Shown: positions 16,720 to 25,846 of the stretch, one piece after another | Position numbering within the stretch: the stretch's first letter is position 1 | Layout: every line of letters begins with the position of its first letter | Source of the DNA: Cognatishimia sp. 1_MG-2023 | Lineage (GTDB): Bacteria > Pseudomonadota > Alphaproteobacteria > Rhodobacterales > Rhodobacteraceae | Assembly (NCBI RefSeq): GCF_030548175.1 | Contig: NZ_JAUORX010000004.1 | Span: forward strand, 186,001-250,000 | Direction of reading: 5' to 3' | DNA length: 64,000 nt | Notes under the pieces: generated by a model | Database searches by the model: none | The model's input: the letters and a program-made list of their open reading frames with translations, nothing else | Told to the model about the DNA's origin: nothing | Made by a program: the position numbers and the translations under genes

Positions 16720-17964
16720 TTAGTAGCTGTTTGCGACTGCATCAGCCAACATTTTGACCGCATCCGCAGATGACATGTCAGAGTTGAAATGCGCGGTCAC
16801 AACATCAGTGATCGCACCTGCCTGTGCGCCACGCAGCGCCATGCCGTGTGCATAGGATGGCATCAACGATCCACCGTCAGAGCTTGCGCCCATGTCTTTT
16901 GCAGATAGGTGTGCACAGCTGTCAAAGGCCGCCAGATCAACATCATCGCGGGCTGGGATAGAGCCTTTGTTCATGTTGAATACTTTCTGGAAGTTCTGAC
17001 CAACGATCAGTTTTGCCAGCAAGTCTTGCCCAGCGCGCTTGTCGTCACCGGCAACGTCAAACATCGCAAAGCTGTCTACGTTATACAGGAACCCATCACC
17101 CGGCGTGGACGCACATAGGAAATCCGTGCCCGGTGTTTTGCCAGCAGCAAGAAATTCGCCTTTGGCCCAGTCACCCATGATCTGGAACGCCGCTTCGCCG
17201 TTCATGACCATCGCAGTTGCTAGGTTCCAATCGCGGCCAGAGAAGTTGCCGTCAACATAGCCACGCAGTTTGCGCATCTGATCAAAGGACGCCAGCATCG
17301 TGTCAGATGTCAAAGCCGCTGGATCAAGATCGACCAAAGCCTGCTGATAGAACTCTGCACCACCTAGGCCCAGAACAACCGTTTCAAACACAGTCGCGTC
17401 CTGCCAAGCTTGACCACCATGTGCCAATGGAATGATGCCTGCTGCCATCAGCTTGTCTGCTGCGGTATTAAACTCATCCCATGTGGTTGGCATTGTGATG
17501 CCGTTCGCTTCTAGGATTTCAGCGTTTGCCCAAATCCAATCAACGCGGTGAACGTTTACAGGTGCCGCGCACCAAGTGCCTTCGCACTGCATATGTGCCG
17601 CGATAGATGCTGGTAGAACGTTCGCCCAACCCTCGGCCTCTGCCACGTTGGAAATATCGGCCAATACGCCCTCTTCGTACCATTCCTGAATGGCTGGGCC
17701 TTTTAGCTGAACGGCTGTGGGTGCGTTGCCAGATAGCACACGCGCACGCAGTGCAGTCATAGCTGCATCACCGCCGCCACCGGCGACTGGCATATCTGTC
17801 CATGTGCCGCCGTTCGCTGCAAACTCTTCTTGCAGAACAGCAACGGATTTCGCTTCACCACCGGATGTCCAGTAATGCAGGACTTCGGCCTCGGGGCCTG
17901 CGAAAGCGGATGTACCAGCAACCAATGCAATAGCAGAGACTGCCGCAAATGCGGTTCGTTTCAT
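16720..17964 (-). CDS. Sugar ABC transporter substrate-binding protein, glucose/mannose (GtsA) type
   Basis: The frame begins seven codons earlier, but ATG 17964 has GGGAGGA at the right distance and gives a clean signal peptide (MKRTAFAAVSAIALVAGTSAFA). The mature protein, about 390 residues, has the features of the glucose/mannose-binding family: HYWTSGGEAKSV, VAGGGGDAAMTALRARVLSGN, and a cysteine pair in CEGTWC. The divergent two-component system mirrors the arrangement of Pseudomonas glucose uptake loci. Glucose specificity is inferred from these resemblances. Confidence 0.87.
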   Translation of the reverse strand: MKRTAFAAVSAIALVAGTSAFAGPEAEVLHYWTSGGEAKSVAVLQEEFAANGGTWTDMPVAGGGGDAAMTALRARVLSGNAPTAVQLKGPAIQEWYEEGVLADISNVAEAEGWANVLPASIAAHMQCEGTWCAAPVNVHRVDWIWANAEILEANGITMPTTWDEFNTAADKLMAAGIIPLAHGGQAWQDATVFETVVLGLGGAEFYQQALVDLDPAALTSDTMLASFDQMRKLRGYVDGNFSGRDWNLATAMVMNGEAAFQIMGDWAKGEFLAAGKTPGTDFLCASTPGDGFLYNVDSFAMFDVAGDDKRAGQDLLAKLIVGQNFQKVFNMNKGSIPARDDVDLAAFDSCAHLSAKDMGASSDGGSLMPSYAHGMALRGAQAGAITDVVTAHFNSDMSSADAVKMLADAVANSY

Positions 17965-18091
17965 TGTTGAATCCTCCCAATTCATGTGACCCTATTTTCG
18001 GGTCCGTATGCAATGATGGTCTTGTGTCGACACATCGCGCAATTGCTCAAACCGCTCAAACAAGGTCGGAAATTCAGGTTTTCATATCTTT

Positions 18092-18137
18092 TGTTACGCC
18101 CTGTTACCTAAGCATTGATTTTGTTGCATGGTGTTAC
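18092..18137. promoter_or_regulatory. Phased direct repeats, candidate response-regulator operator
   Basis: TGTTAC occurs at 18092, 18102 and 18132, and TGTTGC at 18122. All four are on the same strand and in 10-base register: two tandem pairs 30 bases apart. OmpR/PhoB-type regulators bind such head-to-tail repeats. The site lies between the sugar-binding-protein gene and the response-regulator gene, so it could control either or both. Confidence 0.5.
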
Positions 18138-18188
18138 AATGACAAACGGGGGAGACGGGCCAATTCGGCCCAATGGAGGAGGACACAG

Positions 18189-18920
18189 GTGGCGATTCCA
18201 CGACTAATGGTCGTCGATGACGATCCAGAAATGCGCGGGATGATGACGCAGTTCATGCGTCGCAACGGCTTTATCGCCCTGCCCGCCGCGACCGAGGCAG
18301 AGATCAAAGCGCATCTCGAAAACGGGCGCATTGATCTGATTTTGCTGGATGTGAATCTCGGCGACGAGAACGGCGTCGATATCTGCGGTCGCTTGCGTAA
18401 AGAGCAGGCCGTGCCCGTTATCTTCGTCTCTGCCCTATCAGCGGATCATCAACGCATGGCCGGTTACGAAGTCGGCGCGGATGACTACATCGCCAAACCA
18501 TTCAATCCCGATCTGTTGCTGGCCCGCGTCCGCGCGGTCCTAACCCGCACACAGCGCACCGCCTCATTGATCTACCGCCGCCGCGTCTCAACCTTCACCT
18601 TTGCTGGATGGACCTACGACGGAAAACGCGACGAAGTCCTCTCTCCCAGTGGCTATCAAGTCGCCCTATCCCAACGCGAAACCGGGTTGCTGAAAGTCCT
18701 GCTCGCCAATCCACACATCCCCCTCACCCGCGAAGAAATCGCCGCTGCCCTAGATGTCACCGGCGAAACCAGCGCCGAGGCCACAGGCCGCGCCATCGAC
18801 GTTCTTGTCGGACGTCTGCGATCCAAGATCGAAGCGAACCCAAAAGAACCAAAGCTCATCAAAACCGAACGCGGTGTAGGCTATGTGTTTTGCACCGATG
18901 TCACGGTGGATAAAAGCTGA
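18189..18920 (+). CDS. OmpR-family response regulator
   Basis: This 243-residue protein has a receiver domain (residues 5-115) with acidic pocket DDD (10-12), phosphoacceptor D54 in LLDVNLGD and conserved lysine in AKPFNP. A winged-helix DNA-binding domain follows (about 150-240, with REEIAAAL and the YRGVGYVF-like ERGVGYVF). The frame extends upstream, but GTG 18189 has GGAGGAGG in front and starts exactly at the receiver domain. Its stop overlaps the kinase start by one base. With the kinase it probably controls the divergent sugar transporter, as GltR does in pseudomonads; that role is inferred from context. Confidence 0.92.
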   Translation: MAIPRLMVVDDDPEMRGMMTQFMRRNGFIALPAATEAEIKAHLENGRIDLILLDVNLGDENGVDICGRLRKEQAVPVIFVSALSADHQRMAGYEVGADDYIAKPFNPDLLLARVRAVLTRTQRTASLIYRRRVSTFTFAGWTYDGKRDEVLSPSGYQVALSQRETGLLKVLLANPHIPLTREEIAAALDVTGETSAEATGRAIDVLVGRLRSKIEANPKEPKLIKTERGVGYVFCTDVTVDKS

Positions 18921-20365
18921 TGCTGCGCGGGGTGGCCCTTCGGTCCTTGGGGGGTATCTGGGTTCTGGCCGCTTTCGCATTGGGCATGCTTTGCGCGGCG
19001 CTGTGGTTCACCTCTTCGCGCGCTTGGGATCGCCACCTGACCAGCGCCTATGTTGTCGGCTTTTCGATCTATGAATCCCTAAACGCAGGTGCACCACCGC
19101 CCCAAGGCACAACATTTTCAACGCTATCAGGCGATGATCTAACCCAAGCCCTCGCAGGTAAATTCGAACGGCTATCCGGCGCGCCACGTCCTGCCTATGT
19201 CACCCATGCCTCCATCCGCCCGCGCAACGCTGATCCGATCCGGGGCCAAGCCCTTGGCCTGACGGTCGTATCCGACAAACTGCAATACAAACTCTCGGAA
19301 CTTCTCTCTGGGCCCAGTGCCACGCCCGCCGAAAAGATGGGCCAGATCACACGCCTCTTAGCCACATTCTGTTCTCATGCCACCTTATACGCCCACACCG
19401 ACGATGGGTCCTGGATACGCATAACCGGCGATCCCCTGTGGAGCTGCGAAGCAAGACCAAGCGACTACCGCCTCCCCGCCGTTTTCATCGCCGTCATCAG
19501 CATCGCGATCATGATGACCCAAGTCGCCAATATCACCGCGACCTTTCAAACCTTTGCCCAAGCCCTGCACGCCCGTCGTCGCCTTGGGGGCCCAAAGGTC
19601 TACACCACCGAAGGCCCTGCCGAATTGCGCGACATCGTTGATGCGGTGAACAGCTACCTTGAAGCAGAGCGCGAAAGCCTGTCCAAACGCGCTGTGGTCT
19701 TATCCGGCGTTAGCCACGACCTTGGCACGCCCGCCACCCGCCTGCGCTTGCGCACAGCCCTGATCGAAGACGACGAGTTGCGCGGCAAGCTCGAAGGCGA
19801 CATTGATCAAATGACCGGCATGATCGAAAGCGCCCTGACCTACACACGGGCAGAGCTGAACATCGAAGAACCACGGCAACTCTCGCTGTCTAGCCTCGTC
19901 GAAGCCTTGGTCGCCGATTACCAAGACACCGGCCGCCCCGTCATCTTAGAAGAGACCAAGCCCGTCATCGTCGAAGGCGGCGCATCTGTCTTTATGTCCC
20001 GCAAGGGCCACGGCACCGTTCCAGAGGACCGCCGCGTTTTGGTCACCGCGCGCCCCATTTCATTGCAGCGCGCCATCACCAACCTGATCGACAACGCGCT
20101 GAAATACGGTCGCCGCGCCACAGTCGCGCTGATCACCGACGCCGAAACCGCGACCGTCATTGTCGAGGACGAAGGCACCGAACTCAGCGTCGAAGACATC
20201 GAGCGCCTGCTTGCCCCATTTACCCGCGGTGATAACACCCAACGTATCGACGGCACCGGCCTTGGGCTAACCATCGTTGCGACAATCGCCACGATGCACG
20301 GCGGCGCATTGACCTACGAAGCAGGGCGCGTTGGCCTGCGTGCGTGCTTTACCATCCAACGTTAA
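18920..20365 (+). CDS. Membrane sensor histidine kinase
   Basis: This 481-residue kinase has two transmembrane segments (about 11-32 and 185-205) enclosing a periplasmic sensor of about 150 residues that contains two cysteines (C151, C176). A HAMP-like linker follows, then the dimerisation helix with phosphoacceptor H266 in SHDLGTP, an N box (NLIDNALKYG) and a G box (GTGLGLTIV). The H-box reads SHDLGTP where SHDLRTP is usual. It is coupled to the response regulator by a one-base overlap. The periplasmic sensor does not resemble a domain I can name. Confidence 0.92.
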   Translation: MLRGVALRSLGGIWVLAAFALGMLCAALWFTSSRAWDRHLTSAYVVGFSIYESLNAGAPPPQGTTFSTLSGDDLTQALAGKFERLSGAPRPAYVTHASIRPRNADPIRGQALGLTVVSDKLQYKLSELLSGPSATPAEKMGQITRLLATFCSHATLYAHTDDGSWIRITGDPLWSCEARPSDYRLPAVFIAVISIAIMMTQVANITATFQTFAQALHARRRLGGPKVYTTEGPAELRDIVDAVNSYLEAERESLSKRAVVLSGVSHDLGTPATRLRLRTALIEDDELRGKLEGDIDQMTGMIESALTYTRAELNIEEPRQLSLSSLVEALVADYQDTGRPVILEETKPVIVEGGASVFMSRKGHGTVPEDRRVLVTARPISLQRAITNLIDNALKYGRRATVALITDAETATVIVEDEGTELSVEDIERLLAPFTRGDNTQRIDGTGLGLTIVATIATMHGGALTYEAGRVGLRACFTIQR

Positions 20366-20412
20366 AACCATCGTTACCCACGTGACTGGGCGATCCCCGC
20401 CGCCGTTACACA

Positions 20413-20433
20413 TGGTTCATAAAACCTTCAATG
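20413..20433 (+). promoter_or_regulatory. Possible Pho box upstream of phoX
   Basis: GTTCATAAAACCTTCAAT contains two TTCAT/TTCAA half sites 11 bases apart with an A-rich centre. This resembles the PhoB box pattern of two CTGTCAT-like repeats, but several positions differ. It lies about 95 bases before the phosphatase start, so the spacing to the promoter is unknown. Confidence 0.25.
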
Positions 20434-20525
20434 AACTGAAACACTCCGCACCCATAAGCGCCGAGTGATTTTAGCTGGCCGCGTCCAGCCCCCTAGCAAC
20501 ACTACTTTCAGCAAGGATAACCACC

Positions 20526-22409
20526 ATGGTTGATCAGTCTCTTACAGACCTGTCTTGGGATGATTTTGACGAGCACCGCGACCCGCGCCCAGAGGGCAAC
20601 CAATTCGACGAAATCGTCGACAAAGCGATTTCACGCCGTGGTTTCTTGGGTGGCGCATTGGCATTCGGCTCTGGCGCTGCAGTCTTTGGCACCGGTCTGT
20701 TTAACTCAACATCCGCCGCGCAGGCCGCTAGCCACGCAAAGTTCTCCTTTACGCCAATCGACATCGCCACTGACTATGCGGTGCATGTACCTGCTGAATA
20801 CGACCACAAGGTTCTGGTCCGCTGGGGCGATGCCCTATGGTCCGAAGCCAACGGCGCCTACTCTGCAGAAAACGGTGTGTCGGTTGATATGTCTGACAAA
20901 GTGTTCGGCGAAAACACCGATGGCATGGAGCTGTTCGAAGTGAACGGCAAACAGCTGATCGCGGTGAACTCTGAATACGTGAACCCAAAGATCAACCTGC
21001 CAAAAGAAGCCGAAGGCAGCCCACGCAACGCAGACGAAGTGACATTGCTGAAAAACCTTCAGGGCGTGACCGTGATGGAAGTGGCAGACAACGGCAAGGG
21101 CTACGAGGTTGTCGTCGACAGCCCCTACAACCGCCGCATTACCCACGAAACAGTCATGACACTTGCTGGTCCTCTGGCGGGTCACCCATTGGTGCAAACC
21201 AACGCCGACCCAAAAGGCATGACCGTCAAGGGCACCATGAACAACTGTGGTTCTGGCAAAACCCTTTGGGGCACATACCTGACCTGCGAAGAGAACTTTA
21301 ACGGCTACTTCGGCGCGACAGGCGCAGAACCGGTTGGCGAAGGCTACAAACGCTACGGTATCGGCGGCGAAGGCCGCTATGGCTACGAAAAGTTCGACGC
21401 ACGCTATGACTTGTCGCAAGAGCCAAACGAACCACACCGCCACGGTTTCATCACTGAAATCGACCCTGCGAACCCAGATTCTGTTCCGGTGAAACGCACA
21501 GCTTTGGGCCGCTTCAAGCACGAAAATGCGGAAATGGTACATGCCAAAGACGGCCGTATCGTTGTGTATCTTGGTGACGACGAGCGCGGCGAATACCTAT
21601 ACCGCTATGTCTCTAACGGCACCTACGCACCGGGTCGCGCAACAAATGGCTTGCTTGACGACGGCGTACTCTACGTTGCCAAATTCAACGAAGACCAATC
21701 CGGTGAATGGCTGGCCCTGACACCTGAAACAACAGGCATGTCCGCCGCTGACATCCTGTGCTTTACCCGCATGGCAGCCTCTGCCGTTGGCGGCACAACA
21801 ATGGACCGCCCAGAATGGGTGGCCGCGAACCCGCTCAAGGCAGAAGCCTATTGCGCGCTCACCAACAACAAAAACCGCGGCGTGAAACCAAACGCAGGTG
21901 GCGACGACACATCCGTCAACGCCGTGAACCCACGCGAGACCAACAAATATGGTCAAATCGTGCGCTGGACGCCAGCAGACGAAAACCATGCAGCAGATAC
22001 CTTTGCTTGGGATCTATACGTCATGGCGGGCAACCCAACCGTTTATAACAACGCATACGCGGGTTCCGAAAACGTCAATGCGGGCAACATGTTCAACTCG
22101 CCTGACGGCATGGCCTTCTCCTCTGATGGCATGCTCTGGATACAAACGGATGGCGACTACAAAAACCAAGGCGATTTCGAAGGCATGGGCAACAACCAGA
22201 TGCTGGTCGGCGACCCGGAAACCGGCGAAATCGCACGCTTCATGACGGTCCCAAACCGCGCCGAAGTCACCGGTCTTTGCTGGTCGGCGGATAAAACCGT
22301 CGCCTTCGTAGGTGTTCAGCACCCAGGCGGGTCTTGGCCAGACGGCACTGGCAATCCACGGTCTTCTGTTGTCGCAGTATGGCGCAAAGACGGCGCGATG
22401 TTCGGGTAA
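20526..22409 (+). CDS. phoX: PhoX-type alkaline phosphatase (DUF839 family), Tat-exported
   Basis: This 627-residue protein has a twin-arginine signal (SRRGFLGG at residues 36-43 followed by a hydrophobic stretch to AQA near 67), preceded by an acidic cytoplasmic leader typical of PhoX. The body has the beta-propeller-like family stretches, including CEENFNGYFG, HRHGFITEID, KHENAEM and VYLGDDERGEYLYRYV. PhoX enzymes are calcium- and iron-dependent phosphomonoesterases that release phosphate in the periplasm or outside the cell. It stands alone, 160 bases after the kinase gene, and ends at a clear terminator. Phosphate control is expected for the family but only weakly visible here. Confidence 0.88.
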   Translation: MVDQSLTDLSWDDFDEHRDPRPEGNQFDEIVDKAISRRGFLGGALAFGSGAAVFGTGLFNSTSAAQAASHAKFSFTPIDIATDYAVHVPAEYDHKVLVRWGDALWSEANGAYSAENGVSVDMSDKVFGENTDGMELFEVNGKQLIAVNSEYVNPKINLPKEAEGSPRNADEVTLLKNLQGVTVMEVADNGKGYEVVVDSPYNRRITHETVMTLAGPLAGHPLVQTNADPKGMTVKGTMNNCGSGKTLWGTYLTCEENFNGYFGATGAEPVGEGYKRYGIGGEGRYGYEKFDARYDLSQEPNEPHRHGFITEIDPANPDSVPVKRTALGRFKHENAEMVHAKDGRIVVYLGDDERGEYLYRYVSNGTYAPGRATNGLLDDGVLYVAKFNEDQSGEWLALTPETTGMSAADILCFTRMAASAVGGTTMDRPEWVAANPLKAEAYCALTNNKNRGVKPNAGGDDTSVNAVNPRETNKYGQIVRWTPADENHAADTFAWDLYVMAGNPTVYNNAYAGSENVNAGNMFNSPDGMAFSSDGMLWIQTDGDYKNQGDFEGMGNNQMLVGDPETGEIARFMTVPNRAEVTGLCWSADKTVAFVGVQHPGGSWPDGTGNPRSSVVAVWRKDGAMFG

Positions 22410-22431
22410 TCTAACACCGCCAAAACACACA

Positions 22432-22462
22432 AAAGCGCGGCACACTATGGTGTCGCGCTTTT
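22432..22462. terminator. Bidirectional terminator between phoX and the GH42 gene
   Basis: A nine-pair stem (GCGCGGCAC with GTGTCGCGC, one G-T pair) is flanked by AAAA on the left and TTTT on the right, so it can end both the rightward phoX transcript and the long leftward galactoside operon. Confidence 0.8.
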
Positions 22463-22486
22463 ATGTTTTAGCCATATTAGAGACTG

Positions 22487-24388
22487 CTACTTGGCATCCC
22501 GCGTCACAGACGCCGCCGCAAAATCGCGTCCGTCATAGGACACCGGATCAGCCGAATAGTTGAACCAGAACCGTTCGCCCGCCGTATCACGCACACGTAA
22601 TCCATCAGGCAGATCCATCACTTTAATCCCGGCCTTATCAAGCAACGGCATCAAAATCGCACGCCATCCAGCTACATCGGCCCAGCCAGCCACATAGCTG
22701 ACGTGCACGTTACTCATCACTGCGGCCTCGCCGTCGGCCGAGCGCAACACAACTTCAGCGCTACCCTCAAGCAATTCGCGATAGCCGGTAAAGGCACCCG
22801 CATTGTCCAAAGACACTGGTGAATCCGGGCGCAAAGATTCCACACGATCTACAGTCACATCCAGCCCATCAATCGCAGGCGGCAATGGCACGGGGATGTT
22901 CATATCCCCATCACGCGCCGCAGACCGTGGGCCAAGCACGATATGCGATTTCGCCTGATTTAGAGCCTGTTTTAGACCCGCATCCATATGCATCAGCCCC
23001 GGCGCTAGCACCACGTCATAGCCCGCAAAGTCACGCGTTTCAGGCCGCAGGATGTCTACCGACAATCCCATCTGACGCAGCGCTTTGTAGGTGTCAAAGA
23101 CCAGCCCAAAATAGCTAAGCCCGGCCCCATGCGGTTGCACAGCCCACGCCGCATCCGCATCGTAATCAAAGATCATCGCAACCCGCGCTTGCGCCGGTTG
23201 CACATCAGGGGCGTCGGCCAATTCATCGCGCACTTGCTTGCATTCATGCATCGCCTGCGCGTCTTTGCTGTCAGGGCGTAACATGCCTGCATGCATCTGC
23301 TCTTGCGCCATCGGTGCCTGACGCCAGCGGAAATAACACACCGCTTCGGCCCCGTGGGCAAACGCTTCCCAGCTCCACAATCGCACCATCCCTGGCAAAG
23401 GTGTCGGGTTATACGGTGCCCAGTTCACCGGGCCGGGTTGCTGTTCCATCACCCACCAACGGCCCTTGCCGACAGCGCGGTACAGATCATGGTGAAACGC
23501 CTGAAAATCTGGATCACCTTGACGCGCATAAGCCTTTTGATGCGCTGCATCTGCCCCGACGCGATCCTCAAGGAACCCCATCGGGTAGCTATCCCAAGTT
23601 GCGATATCCAGATCATCGCCAACCTTATAGTGGTCAAAATCCGTGATCCGCCCCATGTAGTTATGCGAGGTCGGCGCATCAGACTGCGCCTTGATCAAAT
23701 CACTTTGCAGCCGGTTAAACGACACAACTTGATCAGACGAAAACCGCCGAAAAGCCAGCGAATGGGCTGGATTAGGCTCTGTTACAGTCAGGTTCGGCAG
23801 ATCAATCTGATCAAACGAATTGTATTCCATCGACCAAAAGATATTACCCCAAGCTTCGTTCAGAGCCTCAATCGTTTTGTACCGATCCGCACACCAAACC
23901 CGAAACGCATCCCGCGCCGCATCGCTGTAGGAAATCGTTGTGTCATGGCAGCCATATTCATTGTCGGTTTGCCACGCACCCACATGCCGGTTCTTGCCAT
24001 AGCGTTCTGCCAGCAAGCCCACAATCCGCGCGCATTCTGCACGATACCCTTGGTGGCTAAAACAATAATGCCGACGCGATCCGAACTTACGCGGCTTTCC
24101 ATCCACATCAACGGCAACCATGTCGGGATACTTGTCGATCATCCACCGCGGCGGCGTCGCCGTTGGCGTGCCAAGCACAACCTTCAACCCAGCTGCGCCC
24201 AACACCTCTATCGCTTGATCCAGCCATTCAAATCGCAGATCGCCCGGTGTTGGCTCTAACCGTGACCACGCGAATTCGCCAATGCGAACCCATGTCAGGC
24301 CCGCCTCTACCATACGCTCAGCGTCTTCGGCCCAGAGCTCTGTTGACCAGTGCTCCGGGTAATAACAGGTCCCAAGGGTTCGTTTCAT
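22487..24388 (-). CDS. Beta-galactosidase, glycoside hydrolase family 42
   Basis: This is a 633-residue GH42 enzyme. The acid/base glutamate is E144 in WQTDNEYGCH and the nucleophile is E315 in WWVMEQQPGPVNW. An A-type TIM barrel is followed by the trimerisation and beta domains. The frame continues 15 codons upstream into the preceding gene, but MKRTLGTCYYPEHW is the normal family start and lies 7 bases after the lactonase stop. No signal peptide is present, so it cleaves imported beta-galactosides in the cytoplasm. It is the last gene of the galactoside operon. Confidence 0.93.
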   Translation of the reverse strand: MKRTLGTCYYPEHWSTELWAEDAERMVEAGLTWVRIGEFAWSRLEPTPGDLRFEWLDQAIEVLGAAGLKVVLGTPTATPPRWMIDKYPDMVAVDVDGKPRKFGSRRHYCFSHQGYRAECARIVGLLAERYGKNRHVGAWQTDNEYGCHDTTISYSDAARDAFRVWCADRYKTIEALNEAWGNIFWSMEYNSFDQIDLPNLTVTEPNPAHSLAFRRFSSDQVVSFNRLQSDLIKAQSDAPTSHNYMGRITDFDHYKVGDDLDIATWDSYPMGFLEDRVGADAAHQKAYARQGDPDFQAFHHDLYRAVGKGRWWVMEQQPGPVNWAPYNPTPLPGMVRLWSWEAFAHGAEAVCYFRWRQAPMAQEQMHAGMLRPDSKDAQAMHECKQVRDELADAPDVQPAQARVAMIFDYDADAAWAVQPHGAGLSYFGLVFDTYKALRQMGLSVDILRPETRDFAGYDVVLAPGLMHMDAGLKQALNQAKSHIVLGPRSAARDGDMNIPVPLPPAIDGLDVTVDRVESLRPDSPVSLDNAGAFTGYRELLEGSAEVVLRSADGEAAVMSNVHVSYVAGWADVAGWRAILMPLLDKAGIKVMDLPDGLRVRDTAGERFWFNYSADPVSYDGRDFAAASVTRDAK

Positions 24389-24395
24389 GGTTAAC

Positions 24396-25241
24396 TCACA
24401 AGATGACTTGATGCTCAGCTTGGCCCGTTGCATCGGGCAAGTCGATCACAAATGTTTTGCCTTCTTCTGGGCCAGTCAGCCCAACTGCTGCCGATGTGGC
24501 AAACAGCATATTCAAATCTGCACCACCAAAGGCGGGGCAGCTGATCTGCGTGGCGTCAAATTCAACAGCCGTCAAAAACTGCCCATTTGGCGCATAGCAT
24601 GCAACGCGGTTCGCACCCCATTGCGCATTCCACAGATTGCCTGCTGCATCGACAACAGACCCATCAGGGTTCAAACCATCTTGGTTCAGATCAACGAACA
24701 GGTCAGGCTTGCCCATAGGCCAGCCATCCGCATCCAATGATACCTTCATGATCTTGTGCTTTCGCGTATCGCAATAATACGCCAGATCGCCTTCGGGTGC
24801 GAAACAGATCGAATTCGTGACAGTGATATTGCCAAACAGCTTGCGTACTTCGCCTTTGTAATAGCGATAGATTGAACCGGCTTTATCTTCACCGTTCTTA
24901 CCCATGGTCCCAATCCAGAACCCGCCCTGCGGATCAGCACGACCGTCATTGGACCGTGTAACCTCATTGTCGGACTCAATCGGCGCGACAAATTCAATCT
25001 CGTCAGAGGTCAAATCAAGGCGGTATAGACCCGTTTCAGACGCCACTAATAGCGTGTCGTGATCGACCCAACCGGCCGCCGAGACGAATTCCTCAAACGG
25101 CCATTCCATGGCCTCATCACCAACACGACTCAAGAGCTTGTGGCCGATGATATCGAACCAAAAGAATTGTTGGCGCAGAGGGTGCCATAACGGCCCCTCG
25201 CCCAATGCGCATTGGCGATCATCAAAGACCACGGCTGCCAT
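24396..25241 (-). CDS. SMP-30/gluconolactonase family lactonase
   Basis: This 281-residue six-bladed beta-propeller of the SMP-30/LRE family has the conserved metal-binding GEGPLW (residues 14-19), the SNDGRADPQGGFWIGTM segment and DGLNPDGS. Family members hydrolyse aldonolactones. In this operon the natural substrate is galactono-lactone made by the short-chain dehydrogenase, giving galactonate for the dehydratase. Its start overlaps the aldolase stop by one base (TGATG). The substrate is assigned by position in the pathway. Confidence 0.9.
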   Translation of the reverse strand: MAAVVFDDRQCALGEGPLWHPLRQQFFWFDIIGHKLLSRVGDEAMEWPFEEFVSAAGWVDHDTLLVASETGLYRLDLTSDEIEFVAPIESDNEVTRSNDGRADPQGGFWIGTMGKNGEDKAGSIYRYYKGEVRKLFGNITVTNSICFAPEGDLAYYCDTRKHKIMKVSLDADGWPMGKPDLFVDLNQDGLNPDGSVVDAAGNLWNAQWGANRVACYAPNGQFLTAVEFDATQISCPAFGGADLNMLFATSAAVGLTGPEEGKTFVIDLPDATGQAEHQVIL

Positions 25242-25846
25242 CAGCCCATCACCTTATCATATGCAGCAACGATCGCGTCCGCTTTCACACGCACCTCGGC
25301 GGCAGTCATGCCCGCCTTGTAGATGCCAGATCCGATACCGAATCCAGTTGCACCTGCCGCAGCCCAATCCGCAAAGTTCTCAGGGCCAGCACCACCAACG
25401 GCATAAACCGGTGTTTCCGGTGGCAGCACAGCCCGCAACGCTTTCAAACCAGCAATGCCCAGCAAATCACCCGGGAAGATTTTCAAACCATCCGCACCAG
25501 CCCGCAGCGCGGAAAACGCCTCGGTCGGAGTGACCACACCCGGGAAAGACTGCATACCCAGCTCTTTGGTTTTCTCAATCACCGGCACGCAGGCATCAGG
25601 CGATACAATCAGTTCGCCTCCGGCATCTTTGACACGCTGAACGTTCTCAGGGGTCAACACAGTGCCAGCGCCAATCAACGCACGATCACCGAATTCCTTA
25701 GCAATCATTGCAATGCTATCAAACGGCTGCGGAGAATTCAGTGGCACTTCGATACGATCAATACCCGCCTCTAGAATCTCAGCACAAATTCCAACAACTT
25801 CGTCCGGCTTCACGCCACGCAGAATGGCAATTACTTCACGGCTCAT
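25241..25846 (-). CDS. dgoA: 2-dehydro-3-deoxy-6-phosphogalactonate aldolase
   Basis: This 201-residue class I aldolase of the KDPG/KDPGal family cleaves 2-keto-3-deoxy-6-phosphogalactonate to pyruvate and glyceraldehyde 3-phosphate. The catalytic glutamate is E33 in RIEVPLNSP and the Schiff-base lysine is K122 in LKIFPGD; the VPLNSP wording is typical of DgoA rather than Eda. The frame continues 54 codons upstream through the kinase gene, but ATG 25846 overlaps the kinase stop by one base and gives the normal family length. It completes the De Ley-Doudoroff route. Confidence 0.93.
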   Translation of the reverse strand: MSREVIAILRGVKPDEVVGICAEILEAGIDRIEVPLNSPQPFDSIAMIAKEFGDRALIGAGTVLTPENVQRVKDAGGELIVSPDACVPVIEKTKELGMQSFPGVVTPTEAFSALRAGADGLKIFPGDLLGIAGLKALRAVLPPETPVYAVGGAGPENFADWAAAGATGFGIGSGIYKAGMTAAEVRVKADAIVAAYDKVMG

